Shown here one piece after another: positions 50,030 through 62,500 of a stretch of DNA of 64,000 nt (its first letter is position 1; every line of letters starts with the position of its first letter). The DNA is taken from NCBI GenBank assembly GCA_036971475.1, contig JBAIZL010000001.1:139470192-139534191 (forward strand), read 5' to 3'. The stretch is from Prosapia bicincta. Taxonomy: Eukaryota; Arthropoda; Insecta; Hemiptera; Cercopidae. Made by a program: the position numbers and the translations under genes. Below the pieces are notes generated by a model. The model searched no databases. It had not been told where the DNA came from and saw nothing but the letters and a program-made list of their open reading frames with translations.

Positions 50030-53000
50030 TCCATGAGCATATGAGTGATTATAGTTTAGATAAGTCTGTCAGGGGCAAAGAGATAAGGCTATTAGGGAGA
50101 AAAAAAAAAAAAAAATTGCATGGGAAGGAGCCAAGAGGAAGTTTGTGTGGTTTCTCTGCATCAGGGTCTGGTAGTTTAGGATGTACTAGGATGTTTTTCA
50201 AGTTGGGAGGTTGCTTGTACCAAATTTGCGGTGGATCAGTAAAATGATTTTTGGTGTGGACGGAAGCTTGAAGAATTTTGAAGCCATCTCTCAATATCTT
50301 GTTGAGTTTATGTAGACCAGGATGGTAGTCTGTTATTAAAGACAGTTTATTTTGTTCTGTTTGTGGTTTATGGTGAACCGAGGATTGTGCTGAATGAATT
50401 TGGTTTTCAATGAGTTTTTTTTGGGTATCCTCTTCTCTGGAAGGCTGTTGATATCTTTCTATTAAAATCTTCCAATTCCCTATCATTCGAACAGATTCTC
50501 TTACCCCTGATTGCTTGACTGTATGGAATGGATCGTTTTATGTTTTTTGGGTGGTTGCTGTCGAAATGGAGATATTGCAGGTGGTTTGTCGGTTTCACCA
50601 TAAACCACAAACAGAACACAATAAACTGTCTTTAATAACAGACTACCATCCTGGTCTACATAAACTCAACAAGATATTGAGAGATGGCTTCAAAATTCTT
50701 CAAGCTTCCGTCCACACCAAAAATCTTTTCACTGATCTACCGCAAATTTGGTACAAGCAACCTCCCAACTTGAAAAACATCCTAGTACATCCTAAACTAC
50801 CAGACCCTGATGCAGAGAAACCACACAAACTTCCTCATGGCTTTTTCCCATGCAATAGACCTAGATGCAAGACGTGTCCAATACACCTCTCAGCAAATAG
50901 TTTCAACAGCCAAACAACAAAAATGGTCTTCAAAATACAGGGTCATCATAATTGTACATCGAAAAATGTCATATACCAGCTACAATGTAAACTTTGCTCA
51001 GCACAGTACATAGGCCTGACCACGGATGGTCTGAATATCAGAATGAATGGCCACAGACATGATGTTAAAATTATGAATATGGATAGACCAACAGCTCAAC
51101 ATGCTGCGAGTCACAACATCATAACTTTTGATGACTGCTATACCACAAAAATAATTAAATCACTCCCCCCTGATTGCAATCCCTCAGAACTGAGAAGGTG
51201 GGAACTATCATACCAGTGGTATACCAAGTCCAGAGAATCCCCTAACCTCAACATCAGATAAATCCATTCATTTTTTTTTTTTTTCCCCCCCCCCCCCCCT
51301 AATAGCCTTATCTCTTTGCCCCTGACATGCTTATATAAACTATAATCACTCATATGCTCATGGAAACTATATATATATATATATATCTTTAATCTGTGTA
51401 TCTGTGACATCTGATTTCTATTCTACACAATCTGTGATTACAATTATTTTATTTCATATTCTCATATTTCTTTTTGTGTTTTCTCTTCGATTGACAAAGA
51501 CCACTGTGTGGTTGAAATATATCATTGTTTAAGTGCTTTTATGTGTTTCTATTTCAAGACTACAGAGTGGACTCTTACTAAGGTAAGTCTGTCAGTCTCC
51601 TAGTCCAAAAAATCTAAATAATCTTACCAACCAAAACTATATATATATAGTCTATATATATAAACTATATATATTAGTCTTTGTATAAAATAAAAGGATA
51701 AATATAAAATAATGAAAATTCAAGAAAAACAATTCTTGATGATTTGAAATTTTTGCTAACATATAAAGAAAATTGTCAATTACATTTAAAAAAGTTGGGC
51801 GTATAAAGTATAAAAGGATATACTACAGTATATAAAGTTCACAATGATCTAAAGCTAAGTGCAAAACATCAACTTAATAAATAAATACCTTTATAAAGTA
51901 GATAATTTCAAAGAATAAACAAAAGTCGCTTTAAATTGCAACTACATTACTCACAGCATCAGATTTTAAAGATGCCTTGCAGATACCAATTTGCTTGCAT
52001 ATCATTTTTCCATCCAGCTCATTTGTAAGTAGGTTGTATATCAGAGGGTAATACTGTCTCACGATGTTTACACACTGAAATAATTATAAAATTTTAGTCA
52101 GAATAAAAATGGAACAATTTGTATCAACTTACAAATCTCTCCTGTTACAGCAAGATGTGTGTAACATGTTGGAAGATAAAATGTTACATTTGCATAATAT
52201 TAGCTGAATAATTTTGCTGAAAGCTGATTAAGGTAATATTTGTAGATCACTAGTTTTAAAAGTATAAATTTAAGACTATTTCCCAGGCTTGAATTATAAG
52301 TTTATTTGAGCAGTTTCATTTTATTTCCTCAATTATGTTAATGAAGTCAGTGAAGATGTCAGTATCACATTTAATCCTTATTCTCCTTTATCCTTACCTT
52401 CTTTGCTTTATTATAATTACTATCACATGTAAATAAAAATTGTTCTCTTCTTTCTAACTGACTAGTTAACTTTCTAACATATTGAGTCAGAATATCTTTA
52501 AGTTAAAAAAAATGTATTTGGTCAAAACAAAATTTTATATATATTTGCAATTTAGTGTGACCTGAATATCATTTTAACAAAGGGTTGAAGAATTGGAGGA
52601 ACATGTCCTTTATGACTGCATTTAAACCTATTTTTACTACTATTGTGGTGGTTCAATAAGGGTTAATCTTCACAAAGAATTCATCACTCACAACACCAAA
52701 ACTGTGTGTGTTAAATAACAGTTTTAACAAAGTGTTGAAGAATTGGAGGAACATGTCCTTTATGACTGCATTTAAACCTATTTTTACTACTATTGTGGTG
52801 GTTCAATAAGGGTTAATCTTCACAAAGAATTCATCACTCACAACACCAAAACTGTGTGTGTTAAATAACAGTTTTAACAAAGTGTTGAAGAATTGGAGGA
52901 ACATGTACTTTATGACTGCATTTAAACCTATTTTTACTACTATTGTGGTGGTTCAATAAGGGTTAATCTTCACAAAGAATTCATCACTCACAACACCAAA

Positions 53001-53542
53001 ACTGTGTGTGTTAAATAACAGTTTTAACAAACTCCTAGAGTTTATTATATGATTTTATTTTTTCACTTCTTTTCAAAAATTTGTATTTAAAAATAATTAT
53101 GAGTATATTTATCATGATATAGTCAAAAGAAATTGAAATAAATAAAAGTAAAAAACACAGAACTCGTACCGTCAGAACTTTCAGAAATAATCTATAATAT
53201 TAACGAAAGAATATAGGCTGCAGTTCAGTCTTCTACAAATAGTGTATAAAGTAGATTCATAGGTCAAATATGTTATAGTTTTTAATGAATGTATAAAAAA
53301 TTCCTTGGGGCACCTCTAGAACAACAAGTGTGATACTACCACAGACACCTCTAAGATGAGAAAAAAAGGCTTTTTGTGTTTTCTCTTCGATTGACAAAGA
53401 CCACTGTGTGGTTGAAATATATCATTGTTTAAGTGATTTTATGTGTTTCTATTACAAGACTACAGAGTGGACTCTTACCAAGGTAAGTCTGTCAGTCTCC
53501 TAGTCCAAAAAATCTAAATAATCTTTACCAACCAAAACTAAC

Positions 53543-53593
<51 letters not shown>

Positions 53594-56500
53594 GAGGGTC
53601 GTCCAGAAAGTAAAGAACGTTTTGGTGTAGGTCAATGAAAACAAAAGATACGAGGATGAACATTTATTTACAACTATTTATAACCTTAATCTATTTTTCA
53701 ATAAAATCACCGGAACCGTCAAGGCACTTGTTGTAGCGTGACACCAATGTTTGAATACCGACGTTATACTCTTCTGCCGCCAAGGAATGAAGCCACGTTT
53801 TTACTCCTTCTTTGAGATCATCGTCGTCCAAAAAGTTTTTCCCGCCTAAAAACACTTTCAACTTTGGAAACAAGTGATAGTCACTCGGAGCCAGATCCGG
53901 ACTATACGGAGGATGTCCAAAAATTTGCCATTTGAAAGATTGAAGTTCTGCTTGGGTTTGTGCACTGCAATGAGGCCGAGCATTGTCGTGAATCAGCACC
54001 ACCTTCGACGACAGCATTCCGCGTCGTTTGTTTTGAATAGCACGGCGAAGCCGATGCAAGGTCTCGATGTAGGCCGCTGAGTTGATTGTTTCTCCTCCCA
54101 CATGGATTAGGTCTTTCCTATCCCAAAAAACTGTTGCCATCACTTTCCTGGTGTTCAAATTTGGCTTTTCTTTCCGGTTTTTTTCGGCGAATTCGAGTGA
54201 TGCCATTCCATTGACTGGAGATTTGTTTCCGGGGTTCGATACGAAACCCAAGTTTCGTCACCCGTTACGATGCGGTCAAGAAACGTCTCACCATCTTCGT
54301 CATACTGAGTAAAAAACTCAAGCGCTGCTTCCATTCGTTTGGTCTTGTGGACATCAGTAAGCATCTTAGGCACCCGACGAGCACACATCTTTCGATAACC
54401 AAGACGCTCCGTCACTATTTCGTGCAAAAGCGACCTTGAAATTTGTGTAAAAAATGCCAGTAGACCGCTCAAAGTGAAACGCCGGTTTTCTTGAATTTTT
54501 TCGTCAACTTTCGCTGTCAACTCGTCAGTAACGAGTGACGGCTTTCCACTTCGTTCCTCGTCGTGCATACTAGTTCTGCCTTCATTAAATTTAATGCACC
54601 ATTTTCTCACCGATGACTCGTTCATCGCATTGTCACCGTACACTGCCATAATTTGCCTATAAATTTCTATGGGTCGAACATGCTGCACATTCAGAAACCG
54701 AATCACACTACGGACTTCACACTTGGCGGGATTTTCAATTGGCGCCGTCATTTTGAACTTTCACAAGAGACGCAAGCGTGACCTCACGGCATCGCTACAT
54801 AGCTCAAACTGAAGCGGAAGGTTTGGACTAAAGAATAAGCCCACTCCCGCGGTGGTGGGGAGACTGCGCCGTCCGTGATGCGCAATCGTTCTTTACTTTC
54901 TGGACGACCCTCGTATATAGTTCTTTATTGTTATATTCTATTCACCAGATACCTGATTGTAAAGGAAGGCCATAGTTAACATTTTTTTAGTTGCTAACCA
55001 TAGTATTTATCACCAAAACTACAATAACATAGAAAAGGTTAATTGATGAACAAACTGTTTAATTTAGTAATCTATTTCAACTGATTACAATAAAAATCTT
55101 ATTGATGTTTTTGTTTTCAGAAAAAAATATATTATTAAAAAATGTTTAAAGTTAATAAAGTACCTCATTTTTGAAGGATTTTGTTTGCCCACATATTCCA
55201 AGCAATACTTGTTCAAATTCTTCTTCCGTTGTATTGGTAGTAAGAACATCAGCCAAATGTTTAATAAGCTGTTCACATAATTCGCACGGCAAGTCATCGT
55301 CCTTTAATGATTTTGAAAATGTATTAACCTGAAAAAAAAAGATTAAATGATGTAACAAATGCATAAAATTGAAATATTAATCAGACAGAAAACTTAAATA
55401 TTAATAACATTATAAACATAAAAATAAATAGGCTACAACTCGCAATTATAAAAACCTTATCATCAGACTCGTTTCAATGACAATATGTCATCATCTTCAG
55501 TGATTCTAGACAATTGAATGTGAATTGAAATTTTTTTCTAATTAAGTTTTGATGACATATTGTTATTGAAACATGTCTGATAATATAGTTTTTATAATTG
55601 TGAGTCGCAGCCTATTTATTCTTTTGCTTTTAACCTTCACTCACAAGCCAGTTCGAATATTGTTTATTAATAACATTATTCATCATGCTGTGTCATTACT
55701 GGTTTTAACTACGAATATCACTTTTATTGTTACGAAGTCTATTAATTGCTGCAGCAGAACTCCAACCGTCCGAATCGCTTTCAAATTTTTAGATAAACAC
55801 TAAGGCGGAAATTTACTGCAATTTCCAAATTAATGATTAAGACATGGACTACTTGCCATTTCTTTGTGAAGCTAGTCTAGTACGGACAGTCCAAACATTA
55901 TTTGAATGCTGAGTTAACACTTCAGAGCAGTTGGCTGTCATCTGTCACCAGATGCCCATCCCAGCTCTACTATAGCTACTCTTCAATTTCCATTGGTCTG
56001 TTCTTTTGTTTCTATAAGATTCTATCAAGAGGTTTTTGCCATGTTTTATGGATAAGAAATATAATTTTTCTTCTGTCTGCAGCACCCAAACACAGTAATT
56101 AATTAAAATTAACCCTTTTTTTAGAAATAATCCAGTTATCTACATTTTTGTTTATCCAAATGGTCCCAATTGATTTAAATAATGGAGTTCTAACTTTATT
56201 ATTATTAATATGCAGTGTAATACTACACGTTTACTTCATTCTAAAAAAAAGCGTTTGAGAACAATTTTTAAAGTGTAAATTAGGTCAAAAGTTTATCAAT
56301 TGACTATTGAAATGAATGTCAAATCATCTCAATAAATACCATCTTGTCTTAAGACTTATGGTATTTTTTTGCATTCACTTTTTGATAGTATACCTGTTAT
56401 TAATCTTAGTAAAACTTATATACAGAAAATAAATATATTTTCTATTATACTTAACAGCAGAAACATGAGGAAATATACAATTTTGTTCTACTAAAGTTTC

Positions 56501-59500
56501 TAAAAGGCAAGTTTTCTCAACTGATATCCAAATCAACCATTTGTGGCTTATACGATAATTCCTTCCGATCAGCTTACCTTCAGAAAAGTATTTTGAAAAG
56601 CATTATGAGCAGGTGAAAGCAACTGAGCAGTATGGCATAAGGCTATACATAGATTTCAACACAGGTCAATATTTTACCTTTGTATGAAGATTAAGTCATA
56701 AAAATGAAGAGCTGGACAAAATTTTAATGCTCATACTGATACACATCTCATTTAGATATTTGATGACGCCACAATGAATAAAATCCAAGAGTTACTCTTG
56801 CAAAAGCATTGATAATAAAGAAGAAAAAAGTGCATAGTTAGACAGATACAAGAATGACTTTATTTTTTAATAAAACGTTTACTCATTTCCAAGAATGAAA
56901 GTTACATAAACACAGATGCATCATAGAAAATATAGCAACTAAAATAAAAGCAGAGTTTGGAATAATGTATATGGTTTGTATTGTGGAAGATCATTACTTA
57001 AATCTGCAAGATAACTGATTCTACAATAGGCATATAATTGACCTTTTCCATTATAATGCGAATAAAATTTTAAATTTCCACCTAAAACCACAATATTTGA
57101 AATCTACATAAAACAACAGAAAATATTGATTATAATAATTTGGTTTACTTCAAGAAAACACAATTATATATAAATAACTTATTGGGTGGTTTAATAATGA
57201 AATGTATTTTATGAAATATTGTTAAATATTTCCATACCTGGAAACTGATGGATTTTTCCAAAGCTAATATTAATAATCCATTGATGGTTATTACAAATAC
57301 ATATAGAAAATATGGCTGTATTCTGATCAATTTACATTTAGAGGTACGTACTACATGTATTAATTTAATCATACATACCCTATCTGCATGAATGTGGTAT
57401 TTTGGAGAGCATACACCAGCGATATGACAAGTTTCATTTGGCTTCAACCGTGCATTCAGATTGGTGTAGATTTCGTTGAAGTAGGTGATGGCTATGGCTG
57501 CACACCCATCTGAAAAGCTACCCATTTTGCCACACATCTGTAATAATTATAAACTAACATCAAAGAAACATAATATCTCAAGATATTTTGTGTATTTTAA
57601 AAAAGATAAACATTAATTATTTATTCTTGCACACTTTTTTTTGCAGGGTGAATAGAAGTAGTAAAAACTGACCTTACCTCAATAAACATGTTAAGAATAT
57701 CATTTTTCCGTGCTTTCTTGAACTGATCTTCAATCAAATGTGACACATAACGGCAACCAGCACAATCCAAACCGCCACGTCTCATTTGTTCTGGCAAAGG
57801 TGTCTAGAAGCAGAATAATATTTTCAAAAATTAATATTTCGATTAAACAATTTCATCTCTATAATTTATAATTGAATATGTAATTGATTATGACCATTAC
57901 AGAGTAGAAAATATTTCATGATATCTGGCAATTTGAATATTTTGATAATTATAAGGTTTTCAACTATACCTATATTAGACTAACTGAATGAATTGATGAT
58001 AGATATAATTAATATATTGCCCAGCAAAGGTATTTTCTTAATAAAAATCTTGTGTTTCTGTTGTAGGTTTATTAATAATAAAATCTAAAAAAATTAAGTT
58101 GGGTTTGTTTCTTGATTTTCTTTCTTATTCATACATAATTTTAATTCAGGATGTATTTTACTCAAATATCTATTGAGGAAAACCAAATTATTCGCATAAT
58201 GATAAAAAAAGAATCATTAACAAACATCTGCAAAAAATAGGTTTTTTGTAGTTTTAAAACGTTTTTATTTTTATGGTAATGGAGACTTAAAATTCAAATT
58301 TCCTGTAAAAATGTTGTATAAAGAATCTAAATATAGGAAAAGAGGTGGAACAGAAGTGATTTATATATAGAAAGAAAAAAATTTCTATTATTAAAATGAC
58401 AGATTTGAAATAACTAAAATGAAAATTTTCCAAATGCTAATGAGTCTATTGTACATAAAATTTAAAGTCTGTATTGTAGCATGACTGCTTTATTTGTTTT
58501 GAAGAAGGTAATGCTGTCAACAACCATGCACCCATGCATGAAAGTAATTACAATGGAAACCCAACTTGATATTTTTACACTGAAGTAATCTTTGATAATT
58601 TCATATTAATTTTAATTGGGAATAGTGTAAGGTTTCTGCTATGAAAAATAATGTCACAAATCAGACTGTAATGTATTGGATGAACAATACACGTATTTGT
58701 TAAACCTTCTCCATCAGAAAACAATTTAAAAGGTAATATTCTGTAAAAAGTTGTAAAAAATACTATTAAATGAACATAAAATTACCATTGTGTATATACA
58801 AGCCTACAACAACATTACAGCCTGAAAATCAGCATAAACTGGCCAACACTTAGATACACTAAAACAGGGTTTATTGAAAAGGTTACTATACTTATTGAAG
58901 CCTATTGATACTAATTGTAACAGCATGTTGTTAATTAAATGATTAGAAATTATTAAAAGCAGTAAAAAAAATTATTTTTTGTATGTACACTACATTTTTT
59001 TTTACATAAGTGTATAGCAAACAATGCTCAGGCAACACAGGGATCTAGAACACATGAATATGGATGGTAAAAGAGTTTTACACATAATTCGAGAATTATA
59101 ACAAAAAAATATATATAAGTACAGGGTGCGGAAGCATAACTTCCTTTTTTTAAATGCTCGCCATTCAGTTAGTTGATGTCATAGCGGAGAGCTAGTGGTC
59201 TCGTTCAAGAGGGGGTACAGTAAAGTTTTGTCCCGACACGTTTCAGTCGCCATCATGCATTGGAATAGTGAGGAGCGTGCCTTTGCCGTTGAGGCCTACT
59301 TTTCAAGCGGATGTTCGGTTATTGCAACACAGCGCGCATTTTGGAATCGCTTTAATTTAGCCCCGTTGGCTCCCGTCTCAGACCGCAAATCAATTGTTAT
59401 ATGGGTCACTACATTCAGACAAACTGCAAGTGCGACAAAACGAAGAACTGGAGTCCCTCGGCCCGTTAGATCACCTGAGAACATTGAAGCAGTGAGAGCG

Positions 59501-62500
59501 TCAATGTTGCGATCACCACGGCGTTCTGCGCGCTAACACGCATCTGCCCTTGGACTATCCGATCGTTCTGTGAGAAGAATTCTTCGTGATGATCTTCATT
59601 TTCATCCCTATAAGATGGCAATAGTGCAGGAACTTTCAGAACATGACTTCAATTCTCGGATGAACGCGTGTGAGCTTCTTCTTGATGTCGTTCCCGAGGG
59701 TGCTATTGTTTTTTTTAGCGATGAAGCCCATTTTCATTTGTGTGGGTCGGTTAACAAACAAAACATGCGCTACTGGGCTGACAACAACCCTCGAGAATTG
59801 CATCAAAGGCCTTTGCATTCACCCAAAGTCACAGTGTGGTGTGAAATTTCCTCAGCTGGAATTATTGGTCCCTGGTTTTTTGAGAAAAATGAGGTTACAG
59901 TGACAGTGAATTCGGACCGGTATGTAAACATGCTACAGAATTTTTTTTCCTCACGGCTAGAAGAGTTGGATTTGGGGGACACTTGGTTCCAACAAGACGG
60001 TGCAACAGCACACACTTCAAGAGCATCGATGGCTGTTTTAAGGGAACATTTTCCAGAGCGCCTTATCTCAATTAGAGGCGATTTGGAATGGCCGGCCCGC
60101 TCTCCCGATCTGTCCCCTTGTGATTTTTTTCTATGGGGTTTTTTGAAATCCCGTGTTTATGTAAACCGTCCAAGAACCCTACAAGATTTGAAGACCAACA
60201 TAACACTTGCTATGCTAACAAGAGTCATGACAAACGCCAGAAATCGGTTTACGCAATGTATGGAGAATGAGGGACGTCACCTAACAAATTTGATCTTCAA
60301 AACAATGTAAATAAAAACTTTAGACATGTACCTACATTATAAAAAATAAATAAATATTTTCAGATGCATACAATAGTTTTTATTGAGTTTTCAAAAAAGG
60401 AAATTATGCTGCCGCATCCTGTATATCAGGGGTTCTCAACCTTTTAGGCTCTGCGCCCCCCTTCACACTTTGGTGTGAGATCACGCCTCCCTTTACGGAT
60501 TAAGTTAATTTAGACTTATATATGATAAATTTACTTACATTATGTTTGAGTAAAATGACTTTGAACTTAGGCTAGACATATTCTAGTAAGGGTAAGTAAT
60601 ATAAAATCATATATGCTCAAATACAAATTTTATTTTCACAAATCATCGAAAAAATCACAACAAAATATCAATAATGTTACCAGAAAAATGTTCGCTACTT
60701 TTGTAGTGCTAGTGTGAGGGCTGGCACTGTTTCTTGTTAACTATTTTTTGTAAGTTTGGATGAAATTTTGACAAAGAACACCGCAGGTCCCTTTCCACAT
60801 CTAGTCTGGCTTGATATTTAGATTTTATATTAGCCAGGGCTGGAAATCCTGTCTCGCATAGATAAGTTGATGAAAATTGTGCAAGCAACTTGGCTGCCTC
60901 CATTGCTACTTCTGGGTAAACAGGAAGATATAGTAGCCAGAAATCTTCGAGATCCATGTTTGGGAAATCCAATTTAGCTTTGGAATCACATTGCAAGTCA
61001 ATTGTTTGTTTTTTAATGTGATCAGGAAGTATATCAATGTTGATTTGAAAGGGGTCTCTTGTTAACTTGAATTCCCAGTTTTCCGAGCTTATATCTGGGA
61101 AATAGGCTCCGATTTTGTTACTCAGAGACAACAAATGCTCAGATATTAGGTCCTTCATTTCATTTACTAGGTCCATCGAGGAGGTTGTTTAATTTTGGAA
61201 AGGAAGAAAAGTTCGGCTGCGAAATGTGCAGGCGGCGTTGCCAAGAGCCATCTTCTCAGCAAAACTCTTAATTGAATCATAGTTCTTCAAAGTATTTTTC
61301 TGACCTTGTAACTTTAGGTTCAGAAGATTTATTGTTTCAAAAAAGTCTGACAAATATGCCAGGTGAAAGATAAATTTGTAATCTGTAAATTTCTTGTACA
61401 GTTCTTCACTTGAACTCATCAAAAAGATTTCAACTTCTGATTTCAAGTTGAACAATCTTGCAAGCATATTACGTTTAGACAACCAATGAACTTCGGTGTG
61501 AAAGAGAAGTGTTTCTTGATCACTGTTCACTTCTTGACACAACACTCGAAAAAGTCTGGTGTTCAAAGCACTGGATTTGACGTGATTCACTACGCGTTCC
61601 AAACGTCCAGGTCGCATTGCATCATTACTCAGAACTACATGACAAATTACGCACTGAGGTAAATGACTACCGTTTTTCTCAATAAATGTAAACCCGTATT
61701 TAATATAGTCATCACTGTAGAGTCTTTTCTTTCGTACTGATTTATTCATTTTAATAGCAACTAACCACTAAAACACACAATATTTGTCAATGTTATGGCG
61801 ATAACAATTAACAACACAATTAATATAATAATTACAATAAAGCTACATTCACAGGCGGAGGAGAATGCACAACTGGATTCTGTGTGACAAGTAGCGCTTG
61901 TGGTGGACAGGAATGGGACTGTGGCAGACGCTCATTTACATTTTATTGAGTAAAGAAATAGAGCTTTATAGCTCTATTAAGCTATAAAGAAATTTCAATG
62001 ATGTGTGTTTGTGTCCAAAATCAAATTCAATTTTTTTTAAAATTTGTTGACGCCTCCCCTGGAATTCTTCACCGCCCCCCTAGGGGGGCGCGCCCCCCAG
62101 GTTGAGAACCGCTACTGTATATAGTACTAATTTCAAAAATTAATTTAGAATATACCTCTTTTTCAATTACTGATAAACACAAAAGTCAAATCCTGCTTAG
62201 ATATTGCATGTTAATAACAAAAACTCTATGTACAAATTATTTTTCTAAATTTTAATTTCATTCAATCCGGTAAAAAGATTCTAAGTAGGGATGGGCAGAT
62301 GGTATCCAGGAATTGTGGTAACTCGATTCTCCAATGATTTAAGTTCAGATTCCAATTCTTATTTTTTTAACAGTTAAAATACGTGTGTGTGGTGTAATAA
62401 TAGAAAATATAATTTATTTTTAACTATTTCTGATTCAAGTATTAATTGCTTTGAATGAATTAAACTATTAAAGCAAATGCCTATTTGAGATGACGAAAAT

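Larger units (their letters stand above)
49690..51650. mobile_element. Head-to-head pair of truncated Penelope-like elements
   Basis: A left copy reads leftwards (50619 to about 49755) and a right copy rightwards (about 50590 to 51630). Both end with the same non-coding 3' flank: CATGAGCATATGAGTGATTA, (TA)n, ACACAATCTGTGATTAC, GACCACTGTGTGGTTGAAAT and ACTAGGAGACTGACAGACTT, as read on either strand. Long TA tracts lie at 49688-49754 and 49984-50024. The right copy keeps the GIY-YIG endonuclease; the left keeps the end of the reverse transcriptase and linker but lost the endonuclease. Neither contains the catalytic RT motifs. Confidence 0.85.

Noticed and set aside
55573..56102. Short hydrophobic + strand open frames
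   Set aside because: AT-rich intron sequence with partial overlap of a foldback; no family motif or splice context.
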